From positions 62,001 through 126,000 of the forward strand of contig JAHEFG010000043.1 of NCBI GenBank assembly GCA_024640305.1: a stretch of 64,000 nt of DNA, read 5' to 3'. The stretch comes from Gammaproteobacteria bacterium. GTDB taxonomy: Bacteria; Pseudomonadota; Gammaproteobacteria; Steroidobacterales; Woeseiaceae. Below are positions 47,603 through 57,171 of the stretch, piece after piece; position 1 is the first letter of the stretch; every line of letters starts with the position of its first letter. The notes beneath the pieces are model-generated. The model searched no databases, was not told the DNA's origin, and saw only the letters and a list, made by a program, of their open reading frames with translations. A program made the translations under genes and the position numbers.

Positions 47603-48349
47603 TTACCCCCCTTTAAGGCGACGACGCACATCGGCCAGATGCCGTCGGCTTATTATCAGGTCATTGTCGTCTTGTTGCGAGCCAGATCTGAGAACGACGC
47701 GAGTCTTGCCGTTGGAAAGTTTCTCGAGCTTCTCGACTTGATCGACGGCAACCAGCGCTGCGCGATGGATACGCACGAAAGAGTCCGCAAACTCCTGCTC
47801 GAGAGATTTTAATGAATCGTCAATCAGGTTCTGTCCCTTGCTGTGATGCACGCAGACGTACTTCTGGTCTGCGCTAAAAAAGCTGATTTCCGTTATCGGA
47901 ATCAGCTGCAATTCACCGTGAGCGCGGGCACAAACATGATGTCGGCGGCTGTCGAGCCGGGACTCCGAGCTCATGGAGCTCAGCGTTGCGCCCGACAGGC
48001 GCCCGGCCTGCTCAAGGGCGCGCTCGAGTTTCTCACGTCGTACCGGTTTAAGTACGTAGCCGATTGCACGCGCGTCGAAGGCATCAATCGCGTATTCATC
48101 GTACGCGGTCGTGAAGACGACGGCAGGCGGAGATTCCATTGCGTTCAGGTGATGTGCGGTCTCGATGCCGTCCATTCCGGGCATGCGGATATCAAGCAGC
48201 ACCACATCCGGTTCATGCGCAGTAGCCTCAGCCAAGGCCTGTTCGCCGTTTACTGCTTCGCCAACGACATAGTGGCCATCGGAGTCGTCGACTAACTGTC
48301 GCAATCGGTCACGCGCAGGCTTTTCATCATCGACGATCAGTACCTTCAC
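47603..48349 (-). CDS. algR: LytTR response regulator AlgR
   Basis: The 248-residue regulator has a receiver domain (IVDDE, phospho-acceptor Asp in VLLDIRMPGMDG, Lys in VLKPVR) and a C-terminal LytTR DNA-binding domain (ISFFSADQKYVCVHHSKG, FVRIHRAALVAVDQ). I chose GTG 48349, behind GAGAGG and overlapping the kinase stop (GTGA). In Pseudomonas AlgR controls type IV pili, alginate and virulence; its targets here are unknown. The gene order algZ-algR-hemC is conserved. Confidence 0.93.
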   Translation of the reverse strand: MKVLIVDDEKPARDRLRQLVDDSDGHYVVGEAVNGEQALAEATAHEPDVVLLDIRMPGMDGIETAHHLNAMESPPAVVFTTAYDEYAIDAFDARAIGYVLKPVRREKLERALEQAGRLSGATLSSMSSESRLDSRRHHVCARAHGELQLIPITEISFFSADQKYVCVHHSKGQNLIDDSLKSLEQEFADSFVRIHRAALVAVDQVEKLEKLSNGKTRVVLRSGSQQDDNDLIISRRHLADVRRRLKGG

Positions 48350-49422
48350 GTGTGCCTCTCGTCGTGTGGAAAGCGTAATTTGACGCAATAGCTGGTCGGA
48401 CTTTCTTCGACGGTGACGGAGGCTCGATTGCCGTACGCGAGATCAAATCGCTGTCGGATATTTGACAGCGCCATCTTGTTGCCGCCCTTGGCACGTTTCT
48501 CGCCTTCTGCAATCGGGTTTGCCATCGTTATTTCCAGGTAGCTGTCATCGCGCTTGCCGGTTACCACTACCTCGCCACCGTTCGGCAACAACTCAATGCC
48601 ATGGTAGATCGCGTTCTCGAGTAACGGTTGAATGGTCAGGCTCGGTATCAGCGCGCGCATAGGCAGGTCAGCGACGTTCCAGCGAACGACAAGTCTGTCG
48701 CCAAGACGCAGCTTTTCGATTCGTTGGTAGATTGCAGCGACTTCCAACTCTTCTTTAAGTGATGTCCGGTCTCCCGACCCACCGAGGTTCGCACGCAGCA
48801 GATCGGACAGGTCTTCGACGGCTTCTTCCGCCTGGCGCGGATCGGTGCGCGTCAACGATGCGATCGTATTCATGCTGTTGAAGAGAAAATGCGGGCGTAT
48901 CAGCGCCTGCAATGCACTGATGCGTGCCTGCGCCTCAAGCACGATGCTGCGGCGCCACTCGCTGGAGACATATAAGTACCGCATTGCGAGGGCGACCACG
49001 ATCGAGCTGATGGCAAAGGTGCGCAGAATAAAACCAGCGTGCGTATCTTCGATAATCTGGGATTCACCGAAAATACGAGTTGTCTGGTAAGAGATTTCGC
49101 CCAGTGCTACACACAAGATCTCGAGCATTACGAAGCTGATAATGAAGGCACGAGTCTTGCCCGCGCTTTCGAGTTTGTCGCGGAGAAGGCACATGAAAAC
49201 CGAACCTAAAACGGCCAGCCACAAAATGAACAGCGACATCTTGGCGAGTTCAATGAGGAAACGCCCCGGTGTGTCATAGGCGGCGAGCGTGAGCAGGATG
49301 GCCACCAGCTCGGCGATTAGTACGACGACGAATACCGTGCCCGCAGCGCAAAAATCAGGCAAGTAGACCTGGGCGTTGCCGTTTTCGGAATCCGGTGTTG
49401 CAGTCAAGCGGGCGCTCCCCAC
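48346..49422 (-). CDS. algZ: LytS-type sensor histidine kinase AlgZ (FimS)
   Basis: Membrane kinase of 358 residues with about four hydrophobic helices in the first 150 residues. The His-kinase motif is RPHFLFNSMNTIASLTRTDP (about 184) and the ATP-binding N box is LLENAIYHGIE. This matches the LytS/AlgZ type, which lacks the classical HisKA dimerisation box. It overlaps the algR start by four bases. Confidence 0.92.
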   Translation of the reverse strand: MGSARLTATPDSENGNAQVYLPDFCAAGTVFVVVLIAELVAILLTLAAYDTPGRFLIELAKMSLFILWLAVLGSVFMCLLRDKLESAGKTRAFIISFVMLEILCVALGEISYQTTRIFGESQIIEDTHAGFILRTFAISSIVVALAMRYLYVSSEWRRSIVLEAQARISALQALIRPHFLFNSMNTIASLTRTDPRQAEEAVEDLSDLLRANLGGSGDRTSLKEELEVAAIYQRIEKLRLGDRLVVRWNVADLPMRALIPSLTIQPLLENAIYHGIELLPNGGEVVVTGKRDDSYLEITMANPIAEGEKRAKGGNKMALSNIRQRFDLAYGNRASVTVEESPTSYCVKLRFPHDERHT

Positions 49423-49522
49423 GGTAGGAGTTTGAATTGTACCTTGATGAGGATTGGTTCGGGCCTAAAGGGGCTGACAAAGCCGGTCAGCGCATATCGG
49501 GACGGCTGCAGCCGATCTGATA

Positions 49523-49987
49523 TCAGGCTCCGCAGTACTTATCGATCTGTTGCTGAACTCGATTATGCGCGGTCTCGGTTTCGGCGTCGTCGAGGTACTT
49601 ACGCTCGCCATCCTCACCTTCTTCGAACAGGCGCTGCGAACGCGAGAATTGCACCAGGCGGTCACGGTAAATCTGGCACTGTTCCTGGCGTTTTTCCTGC
49701 TCGGCACGAACTTCCTGTTTGCTCATTTCCGTGGGCGCTTCTGCGGCAACCTGCCTGGCCGCGGCGCGGGCTTCGCGATCGGCCCTCTGGCGAGCCTGAA
49801 TCGCTTCGTTATCTGTGTTTCTCGAGGCGATTTTGAGGTGTTCGATGTCGGCATCAGCAATTGGTCGGTCTTCGTAATGAGCATTGCCGTCTTCATCGAC
49901 CCATTTGTATATCTCACCAGCAACCGTAGCGCCGCCAAACAGCAGGGCTGCAACCGAAACCGTGAATACCAGCCGATAGTGTTTCAT
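49523..49987 (-). CDS. DUF4124 domain-containing periplasmic protein
   Basis: The 154-residue protein has a signal peptide (LVFTVSVAALLFGGATVAGE) and a DUF4124 segment (IYKWVDEDGNAHYEDRP). A charged coiled-coil region follows (about 70-145) with two Cys (about 103 and 152). Envelope location is predicted; the function is unknown. I chose ATG 49987 because the signal peptide begins there; the upstream frame has no such support. A related protein is encoded at 22613-23233. Confidence 0.8.
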   Translation of the reverse strand: MKHYRLVFTVSVAALLFGGATVAGEIYKWVDEDGNAHYEDRPIADADIEHLKIASRNTDNEAIQARQRADREARAAARQVAAEAPTEMSKQEVRAEQEKRQEQCQIYRDRLVQFSRSQRLFEEGEDGERKYLDDAETETAHNRVQQQIDKYCGA

Positions 49988-50102
49988 CGTTAGCCATCCC
50001 AATAAAGCATTGAACAATAACGCATTAAACCACGCCGGGCGGCAATTTGGTGTGACCCCAGTCACAGCTGTTTTCGGGCAATTGCGCAGATTGGCAGGGC
50101 AT

Positions 50103-50126
50103 AAAAAAGCGGGCCCGAAGGCCCGC
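50103..50126 (-). terminator. Rho-independent terminator after amtB
   Basis: A seven-pair GC stem (50109-50115 with 50120-50126) has a UUCG tetraloop on the minus strand. It is followed by T6 (complement of A6 at 50103-50108), 42 bases past the amtB stop. Confidence 0.9.
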
Positions 50127-50168
50127 TGCAGAATAGCGCCAAGGGATAGGCGCAGTTCTCGGGGGGGC

Positions 50169-51446
50169 TTATTCTCCTGCCGTGAACTCCGGATATGCCT
50201 CCAGGCCACACTCGGAAATATCAACGCCTTCGTACTCTTCTTCCTCGCTGACGCGAATACCCAGCGTTTTCTTGATAATGAACCAGACGACCAGGCTGGT
50301 TATAAATACCCAGGCGAAGATCGTCACCAGGCCGAGCAGCTGAACACTGAGTTTCGCATCGGGGTTGGTGAAGCAGACGGCGAGCAGGCCCCACATGCCG
50401 ACGACGCCGTGAACCGAAATCGCGCCAACAGGGTCATCGATCCTGAGCTTATCGAGAGTAACAATTGAGCCGACGACGATCAGGCCACCAACGGCACCGA
50501 TTAGCGTCGCTGCGATTGGCGTAGGCGTCAAAGGCTCGGCCGTTATTGCGACCAGGCCTGCGAGGGCGCCGTTGAGCGCCATCGTCAGATCTGCTTTGCC
50601 GAACCAGAGGCGAGACAACAACAGTGCGAACACAAGTCCGCCTGCAGCGGCCATGTTGGTGTTAACGAATACCAGTGCGACCGCATTCGCTTCGCCGACG
50701 TCCGACACTTTGAGCTCCGAGCCGCCGTTGAAACCGAACCATCCGAGCCACAGGATCAGTGTGCCGAGTGCTGCGAGCGGCAGGTTGCTACCCGGAATCG
50801 CGTTGACCTGGCCATTCTTGCCGTATTTGCCTTTGCGTGCCCCAAGTAACAGAACTCCGGCAAGTGCGGCGGCAGCACCACAAAGGTGAACGACGCCCGA
50901 GCCTGCGAAATCCAGGAAGCCCATTTCATTGAGAAACCCGCCGCCCCATTTCCAGAAACCCTGTACCGGGTAGATGAACCCGGTCAACACGACAGAGAAC
51001 AGGAAAAACGACCACAGCTTCATGCGCTCGGCGACGGCGCCGGAAACAATCGACATTGCTGTAGCGACGAATACCACCTGGAAAAAGAAGTCCGACAGGT
51101 TCGAGTAGTAGGCATCGCCCGCGATTGCTGCAGCGGCATCGTTGTCCGCTGAACCCAGAAGGCCGCTGCCCAGGGTCGATAGACTCTGAAAAATGCCACC
51201 TTCGAAGGCACCGGGGTACATGATCGAGTAACCGCACAACATGTACATGATGCATGCGATCGAATAGAGACCAACGTTCTTGGTCAGAATCTCGGCCGTG
51301 TTTTTGGCACGAACGAGGCCCGCTTCCAACATCGTGAACCCGGCAGCCATCCACATGACCAGCGCGCCCATGACGAGGAAGTAAAAGGTATCCAGTGCGT
51401 AAGCCAGCTGTGTGACCTGCCCTGAAACTGTTGCTATATCATCCAC
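50169..51446 (-). CDS. amtB: Ammonium transporter AmtB
   Basis: The 425-residue trimeric channel has about eleven membrane helices. The N-terminal DTFYFLVMGALVMWMAAGFTMLEAGLVRAKNT and the SVHGVVGMWGLLAV and VHLCGAAAALAGVLLLGARKG segments hold the conserved conduction-pore residues of the Amt family. It takes up ammonium under nitrogen limitation. It follows glnK by 27 bases and ends in a strong terminator. Expression should follow the sigma-54 promoter upstream of torF. Confidence 0.97.
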   Translation of the reverse strand: MDDIATVSGQVTQLAYALDTFYFLVMGALVMWMAAGFTMLEAGLVRAKNTAEILTKNVGLYSIACIMYMLCGYSIMYPGAFEGGIFQSLSTLGSGLLGSADNDAAAAIAGDAYYSNLSDFFFQVVFVATAMSIVSGAVAERMKLWSFFLFSVVLTGFIYPVQGFWKWGGGFLNEMGFLDFAGSGVVHLCGAAAALAGVLLLGARKGKYGKNGQVNAIPGSNLPLAALGTLILWLGWFGFNGGSELKVSDVGEANAVALVFVNTNMAAAGGLVFALLLSRLWFGKADLTMALNGALAGLVAITAEPLTPTPIAATLIGAVGGLIVVGSIVTLDKLRIDDPVGAISVHGVVGMWGLLAVCFTNPDAKLSVQLLGLVTIFAWVFITSLVVWFIIKKTLGIRVSEEEEYEGVDISECGLEAYPEFTAGE

Positions 51447-51473
51447 GAGGTTTCCTCCGCTTATTCGTGTGAT

Positions 51474-51833
<360 letters not shown>

Positions 51834-52469
51834 TTAAAGGTCGAATGACTTGCCGATGGTAAATACGATCGCTTCATCGTCCGCATTGAGAATGCCGAGG
51901 TCGCTGGAGGCGATCTCGTCACAAAAAATCAGCGATATGCCCAGATCGATCTCGGCCACCGTGGTGCCGTAACCGAGCTCAACATATTCACCCTCCCAGT
52001 CCTGGCTGAAACCGGCGAACTTGCCGTAGAAGCCGTTTTTCTCGACAGTCACGGCGTAATACGTGTAGTCCTCGTCGGTGCTCGAATCGAGTTCGTGTTG
52101 ACCGATGGCAACATCCAGAGTCACGATTCCGAAGCCTGCTCCGAGGTTGATCTCCTGGTACTCGGTATCGAAATCGCCGGTATAGAAGTAGCCCGTGTAG
52201 CCGATGCTCAGCGATACATCGCCAACATCAGTGCCATAGCCGAAGTAGCCATCGACCTCCAGGCCATCACCGACATCTGCTGCCCAGGTACCGGCATAGA
52301 AACCGCCCGACTCGAAATCGACCCCGGCGCTGGCGGATGAACTCTCCTGGAAAATGCCGCGGTAGTAGTACTCGCTGGCAAAGCCGGCATTTGCGGACCA
52401 TTCGGCCTGTGCGACTCCGGTTGCAAGAATTACTGAGGTGATAAAGCTGGCGCGCAAAAAAGTTTTCAT
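51834..52469 (-). CDS. TorF family putative porin
   Basis: Outer-membrane protein of 211 residues with a signal peptide (ASFITSVILATGVAQAEW). Amphipathic strands show the family opening NAGFASEYYYRGIFQ and GGFYAGTWAADVGDG and end in a C-terminal SFDL. It is the first gene of a torF-glnK-amtB unit, so it probably admits small nitrogen compounds when nitrogen is scarce. GGAAAC lies about six bases before the ATG, and a sigma-54 promoter lies 48 bases upstream. Confidence 0.85.
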   Translation of the reverse strand: MKTFLRASFITSVILATGVAQAEWSANAGFASEYYYRGIFQESSSASAGVDFESGGFYAGTWAADVGDGLEVDGYFGYGTDVGDVSLSIGYTGYFYTGDFDTEYQEINLGAGFGIVTLDVAIGQHELDSSTDEDYTYYAVTVEKNGFYGKFAGFSQDWEGEYVELGYGTTVAEIDLGISLIFCDEIASSDLGILNADDEAIVFTIGKSFDL

Positions 52470-52516
52470 GAGTTGTTTCCAGTTAGCAAAGTGAAAGGTA
52501 GTTACCCCTGCTTAGA

Positions 52517-52531
52517 GCAGAATCTGTGCCA
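52517..52531 (-). promoter_or_regulatory. Sigma-54 promoter of torF-glnK-amtB
   Basis: On the minus strand the sequence reads TGGCAC-AGATT-CTGCT. The invariant GG and GC are separated by exactly ten bases, as sigma-54 requires. The predicted start is near 52505, giving a leader of about 36 bases. Confidence 0.75.
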
Positions 52532-52585
52532 ACATAGAGAAAACGTATACTTAACAGGCGCTTAGGAAGACGGAGCCGATGTTGC

Positions 52586-52633
52586 CGCACCACGGTAGAT
52601 CACGTTTTCAGCGCCATGCACCATTTTGGTGAG
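52586..52633 (-). promoter_or_regulatory. Two NtrC-like enhancer sites
   Basis: TGCACCA-TTT-TGGTGAG at 52617-52633 nearly matches the NtrC palindrome TGCACCA-N3-TGGTGCA. A weaker copy at 52586-52602 (CGCACCA left half) lies 31 bases away, about three helical turns. The upstream site would be about 110-130 bases before the predicted start, typical for NtrC enhancers. The region also lies before ubiK. Confidence 0.6.
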
Positions 52634-52707
52634 CGTCCGCCGAAAAGTGCTGCCAACGTCTGCTTTTGGCACTGGCCTTTTCCGTCCTGCTGCGGTATCA
52701 AGCGCAT

Positions 52708-52947
52708 ATGAGTGACGATTCATTAAGTGACCTCGCGAGCAAACTCGCAGATTCGGTGCCTGAAGGGCTGCGCTCCATGCGTAAAGATCTTGAGGAAAAT
52801 TTTCGTTCTGTACTTGCTGCCGGGCTCGGCAAATTGAACCTTGTAACTCGGGAGGAGTTCGAGGTTCAGGAAGCTGTACTGGCTCGCACACGTGAGAAAC
52901 TCGAAGCGCTGGAAAAGCGGCTCGGGGAGTACGAGAAGAACCTCTAA
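52708..52947 (+). CDS. ubiK: Ubiquinone biosynthesis accessory factor UbiK
   Basis: The 79-residue coiled-coil protein matches YqiC/UbiK: LADSVPEGLRSMRKDLEENF, then KLNLVTREEFEVQEAVLARTREKLEALEKR. In E. coli it binds UbiJ (encoded at 29412) and helps organise the Ubi complex. I chose ATG 52708 by homology; a TTG at 52666 is also in frame. No strong ribosome-binding site is visible. Confidence 0.92.
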   Translation: MSDDSLSDLASKLADSVPEGLRSMRKDLEENFRSVLAAGLGKLNLVTREEFEVQEAVLARTREKLEALEKRLGEYEKNL

Positions 52948-52983
52948 AAGCGACCGTTAACTGCGGGGCCAGGGAGGGCCGAC

Positions 52984-54489
52984 GTGGGTCTAGCGATACT
53001 CAAGAGCCGCGCGCAACTTGGCACGGACGCGCCGCCGGTGACCATCGAGGTCTTCCTGTCGGGAGGGCTGCCATCGTTCTCTATCGTCGGCATGCCCGAG
53101 ACAGCGGTTCGTGAGAGTAAAGATCGCGTTCGCGGCGCAATTCTAAGTTCGCAATTCGACTTTCCGCAGTCTCGCATCACCGTAAGTCTCGCCCCTGCCG
53201 ACATGCCAAAGACAGGCGGTCGATTCGATCTCGCCATCGCCCTGGGTATTCTCGCCGCCGGCAAACAGATTCCGGTTGAGTCGCTCCAGGACACGGAGAT
53301 TTACGGTGAGTTGGCCCTGAGTGGAGACATCCGCGGCGTTCCCGGTATCCTTCCGGCGGCGCTCAAAGCGGCGGCGGCCGGGTGCAGCATACTTGTGCCA
53401 AGTGCCAATAAGACCGAGGCGGCGTTGACGGCAGTGGAAGCGAGAGTTGCCTCAAACCTGCTGGAGGTCACCGCTCATCTTCATGGCGCATGCCAACTAC
53501 CGCCGTTGCTTCAGGCACGGCCGGAAATTGCCGCCAGCGACGAGCCGGATCTGTGCGAAGTTAAAGGACAGAAGCACGCAAAACGCGGCCTGGAGATTGC
53601 AGCAGCGGGCGGACACAACATCCTGTTTGTCGGGCCGCCTGGCACAGGTAAAAGCATGCTGGCACGTCGCCTTGCCGGAATTCTCCCGGCGATGTCCGAA
53701 GGCGAAGCCCTGCAGACGGCGGCCATAGACTCCGTGCTTGGTTTGCCATTGAATCTCGAGCGCTGGCGCAAGCGACCATTCCGCTCACCCCACCACACAG
53801 CATCGGCGCCCGCCATCGTAGGCGGCGGGCCCGGTCCGCATCCTGGAGAAATATCCCGGGCGCACAACGGCGTACTGTTCCTTGACGAGCTTCCCGAGTT
53901 CAACAGAAACGTACTCGAAGTTCTGCGCGAACCGCTCGAAACCTGTTCGATAACAATCTCCCGTGCCTTGCGACAGGCAGAGTTCCCCGCCGATGTGCAA
54001 CTTGTCTGCGCCATGAACCCGTGTCCCTGTGGCTACCTTGGCGACAAGGCCGGCGATTGTTCCTGCAGTGCGGATCGGGTCACCCGTTATCGTGGCAAGA
54101 TATCCGGCCCGCTACTCGATCGTATCGATCTGCAAATTGAAGTCGGGCGGCCGCCCAAAGAGGTGTTACGTGCGAACGCAGCGCCCGGCGAATCCAGTGC
54201 AGATGTTGCCGAGCGAGTTCTGCGTGCCAGGCAAATCCAGTCGCAACGTAACGGTGTCTGCAACGCACGTCTCGAAGGCAAAATGACGGAGAGATACTGC
54301 CCCCTCACGCCAGGTTGCCTGGCACTTCTCGAAGAGGCCGTCGACCAGTTCAACCTCTCGGCAAGAGCCTACCAACGCGTCCTGCGAGTATCGCGCACGA
54401 TCGCCGATCTGCAGGGCGCGCCGGATATAACGCCGCCGCACATCGCCGAAGCGCTGTCGTTACGCACGTTGGACAAGAAGAAGAGCTAG
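52984..54489 (+). CDS. comM: ComM/YifB family Mg-chelatase-like helicase
   Basis: The 501-residue AAA+ protein has a Lon-type fold N-terminal domain (EVFLSGGLPSFSIVGMPETAVRES), Walker A FVGPPGTGKSMLARRLAG, FLDELPEFNR (Walker B) and a zinc-binding CSCSADRVTRY region. ComM is a branch-migration helicase that helps integrate incoming DNA during natural transformation. The GTG start at 52984 gives the conserved MGLAILKSRA-type N terminus. Confidence 0.93.
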   Translation: MGLAILKSRAQLGTDAPPVTIEVFLSGGLPSFSIVGMPETAVRESKDRVRGAILSSQFDFPQSRITVSLAPADMPKTGGRFDLAIALGILAAGKQIPVESLQDTEIYGELALSGDIRGVPGILPAALKAAAAGCSILVPSANKTEAALTAVEARVASNLLEVTAHLHGACQLPPLLQARPEIAASDEPDLCEVKGQKHAKRGLEIAAAGGHNILFVGPPGTGKSMLARRLAGILPAMSEGEALQTAAIDSVLGLPLNLERWRKRPFRSPHHTASAPAIVGGGPGPHPGEISRAHNGVLFLDELPEFNRNVLEVLREPLETCSITISRALRQAEFPADVQLVCAMNPCPCGYLGDKAGDCSCSADRVTRYRGKISGPLLDRIDLQIEVGRPPKEVLRANAAPGESSADVAERVLRARQIQSQRNGVCNARLEGKMTERYCPLTPGCLALLEEAVDQFNLSARAYQRVLRVSRTIADLQGAPDITPPHIAEALSLRTLDKKKS

Positions 54490-54498
54490 GGCGTCCGG

Positions 54499-55014
54499 CT
54501 ACTGTGATTCGCTGACCATGTACTCGACGGCTTCAGAAACCTCCTGATCCGACAAATCGGGGCGGCCGCCCTTCGGCAACATGGGTGTCATTGCTTCGCC
54601 AGAGAAGCCATTGATCGCGTGGTCTTTCAGGACATCGATGCCCTGAGCAATACGGGCAGACCATGCATCCACATCGCCGACGACAGGTGCGCCGCCTGCT
54701 CCGGTGCCATGGCATGCATTGCACGCAGCGTTGTATACCTGCGGCCCGGTGAGCGCCGTGGCTACAGGCTCTGGCTCAACAGTGGTTTCGACTTTTGGCG
54801 CCGCTGCCTGATGCTCTTCACCTGGCAGGTAAACCTGCCCAACGGGGCGGATGCGCTCGGCGACCTCGGCCTTGAACTCGGCGGTGTCCCGGGTGTAAAC
54901 GCCTTGCGTAAGATCGGATATTTTCATGGCGACCACGAAGAAAATGAGTGCGACTACAGCTATCACACCGATAACAAGGGAATACATGTCAAAAAACTTC
55001 TGGTCGCGACTCAC
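54499..55014 (-). CDS. Membrane-anchored class I cytochrome c (c5 type)
   Basis: The 171-residue protein has an N-terminal membrane helix (about 12-31) that anchors it to the inner membrane. A proline/alanine linker is followed by a c5-type haem domain with CNACHGTG (CxxCH at about 98-102) and a probable Met ligand in MTPMLPKGG. It likely carries electrons from the bc1 complex toward terminal oxidases. GTG start behind CGGAG. Confidence 0.87.
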   Translation of the reverse strand: MSRDQKFFDMYSLVIGVIAVVALIFFVVAMKISDLTQGVYTRDTAEFKAEVAERIRPVGQVYLPGEEHQAAAPKVETTVEPEPVATALTGPQVYNAACNACHGTGAGGAPVVGDVDAWSARIAQGIDVLKDHAINGFSGEAMTPMLPKGGRPDLSDQEVSEAVEYMVSESQ

Positions 55015-55082
55015 GGTAATACTCCGAATGCAAAGCCTGATATTGACCGGGGCACTGCCCCGGCGAGAGGCGGGCGATTATA

Positions 55083-56594
55083 TTACAAGGTCAATGCCAA
55101 TGCAGTCGCTGTATAAATGAGTATGGAGATTCCTGCGGCTGTCATCGCAATGGGTAGCTGGGTCACGACGTGATCCATCAGGTCCGAGCCGCAGGCAAGC
55201 GAAGACAGGATCGTGGTATCCGAGATCGGCGAACACTGATCCCCAAAAACAGCGCCGCCCATGATCGCGCCAAAGGCCAGCGTGACATACAGCGGGTCGG
55301 GCGAAATCGCGTAAGCGAGCGGCAGAGCAATCGGGAAAACAACGGCATAGGTTCCCCAGGACGAGCCCACAGAAAACGACACGACCATGCAGATGATCAT
55401 CAGCACACCCGGAAGAACGTACGGTATTGCCGACAGGAACCCCGACGTTGCTTCGATAATGTAGGTCGAGGCGCCGAGCTCATCAGACACTGTTGCAAGC
55501 GTAACAGCCAGCCCCAGGATTATTGCGCCGATCGTTACGCCCTTGATGCCGTCAACGAGGCCCTCGAAAGCATCGTGGACGTCCATGCCGCGCATGATCG
55601 ATAGTGCAATGCTGCTTACCAGCGCAAGGCCGAAAGCCTCGAATATCATCGGCGATCCGGAGATTAGCCAGGGAACAATGGCGAAGCTCATCAGCACAGC
55701 AATGGGCACAAAAAAATCGAGCAAAGACGGCCGGTAACCCTCCGGGACGTTCAGTGTTGAAAGTTCTTTAGAGATGATCGGCTCTGCCGTTGGCGAGTCA
55801 AGTGCGCCAGTATCACGAGCACGAATCTGTGCCGCGCGCATGGTCTTGCCAACATAGGGCAATTTCCCCAGGGCAAAAAGGAGCGTAAACAAAACGGCAA
55901 ACCAGCCATAGAAGTTAAACGGTATGGCTTTCAGAAACATATCCACCGCCTCATCCTGGTTGGCGATGAAGTGGCTCGTCGAGGGGATGGCAATGAGGCC
56001 GGCGACATAAAGTGGCCAAACATTAAAAGGAATGATCGTAGCGATTGGCGACGCGGTCGAGTCCACAATGTATGCGAGCTCTTCATGCGCCACTTTCTCG
56101 CGATCCGCCACCGGTCGTACCGTGGTCCCGGTGAGAATTGTGCTGATCGTGCCGCCCTGGTGAAAAATAATGCCCATGAGCCAGGCGAAGAACATGGCGG
56201 AACGGCGGGACTTAACGAAGTTGTCGGAAACATACTGGGCGAAATGCCAGGCACCGCCATTTCGATTCCACATGCCAAGCAGTCCGCCAAGTGCCCACAG
56301 GTACACGAGCAAAATCTGCGCGTAGCGTGCCGAGCCAATGCTCGGAATCAGGAATTCCTGAATGATGTTGTACTGAGTCGTGATCAAGCCGCCCAGAACG
56401 ACGCCCATGAACAACGCGAGGATTACATTGCGTGTCATGAAGCAGATAGCCAGCGTTGCAATCGCCGGGAGCAGCGCGAGGAACCCGAAGTGTCCCTGTG
56501 CCTCGAGCGTTGCCGGATCCAGGCGCAGGCTATACCACGCAACAAACAGACACAATGCGAGTACCAGCGCAGCCTGTACTTTGGCTTTGCTCAC
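55083..56594 (-). CDS. NhaC-type Na+/H+ antiporter family transporter
   Basis: Inner-membrane transporter of 503 residues with about twelve helices. FGFLALLPAIATLAICFMTRNV, GGTISTILTGTTVRPVAD, SFSVGSSWGTYAVVFPIALPLA and FGDQCSPISDTTILSSLA are strong NhaC-family matches. The family exchanges Na+ for H+ and in some members an organic anion or amino acid. Its GTG (56594) stands one base after the stop of the cytochrome gene, so it belongs to the D-amino-acid cluster and may move a product of it. Confidence 0.88.
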   Translation of the reverse strand: MSKAKVQAALVLALCLFVAWYSLRLDPATLEAQGHFGFLALLPAIATLAICFMTRNVILALFMGVVLGGLITTQYNIIQEFLIPSIGSARYAQILLVYLWALGGLLGMWNRNGGAWHFAQYVSDNFVKSRRSAMFFAWLMGIIFHQGGTISTILTGTTVRPVADREKVAHEELAYIVDSTASPIATIIPFNVWPLYVAGLIAIPSTSHFIANQDEAVDMFLKAIPFNFYGWFAVLFTLLFALGKLPYVGKTMRAAQIRARDTGALDSPTAEPIISKELSTLNVPEGYRPSLLDFFVPIAVLMSFAIVPWLISGSPMIFEAFGLALVSSIALSIMRGMDVHDAFEGLVDGIKGVTIGAIILGLAVTLATVSDELGASTYIIEATSGFLSAIPYVLPGVLMIICMVVSFSVGSSWGTYAVVFPIALPLAYAISPDPLYVTLAFGAIMGGAVFGDQCSPISDTTILSSLACGSDLMDHVVTQLPIAMTAAGISILIYTATALALTL

Positions 56595-56595
56595 C

Positions 56596-57150
56596 CTAGT
56601 CCCGGGCCAACGGATCACCGTACTCGTTATGAGGAACGTGCATCAGGCCTTCGGGCGGCGCTTTGGGTCTGAAATCCTGGTGACAACCGTCACAGGTCTC
56701 GACCAGCCGCTCACCGGAGGCGACCAGCCGGTACTGATCCTGGGCCTCGATCGCCCTGAGCGTCTCCTTTGTCTCTGCAATCATCAGCGCAGTCCACTCC
56801 TGCCAGACGGGGTCTCTCACCCACCTGTCATCGGAGCGACCCGTGCCGCCCAGTGAGACAAGCGTTGCGGCAGCAAGCAACTCTGTCGCATGCCGCTTTG
56901 TGGTTTGCCAACTGCGACCGGACATTGTTTCCGTATAGCTTGTTTCCCAGATCTCATGCGCTGACCAGTCCATCATGGCAATCATGATTGCATTGATGCT
57001 GGTCTGCATCTCAATGAACTCGCGATCTGTACTGGTGGGTGCGACCGGCGTGTCGTCAGCAATCGCAGCCGGCATTGCAGGGAATACAGCGAGCATGAGT
57101 GCCAGACTGAGACGAGTGTTGCGACCTAGCCCAGGTATTGATGTAGCCAT
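56596..57150 (-). CDS. Cytochrome c'-like protein
   Basis: The 184-residue protein has a signal peptide (LALMLAVFPAMPAAIA) and a helical bundle. The single haem motif CDGCH is near the C terminus (about 156-160), the position found in cytochromes c'. The family binds small gases or carries electrons. Placed between the D-aminoacylase and the antiporter, it may take electrons from an oxidation in this cluster. This is inferred from position only. Confidence 0.82.
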   Translation of the reverse strand: MATSIPGLGRNTRLSLALMLAVFPAMPAAIADDTPVAPTSTDREFIEMQTSINAIMIAMMDWSAHEIWETSYTETMSGRSWQTTKRHATELLAAATLVSLGGTGRSDDRWVRDPVWQEWTALMIAETKETLRAIEAQDQYRLVASGERLVETCDGCHQDFRPKAPPEGLMHVPHNEYGDPLARD

Positions 57151-57171
57151 GCTGCGCGCTCCGCTTCGTTG

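Noticed and set aside
54166-54441. Several small frames opposite the comM gene
   Set aside because: All are short, overlap comM completely and have no homology or ribosome-binding site.
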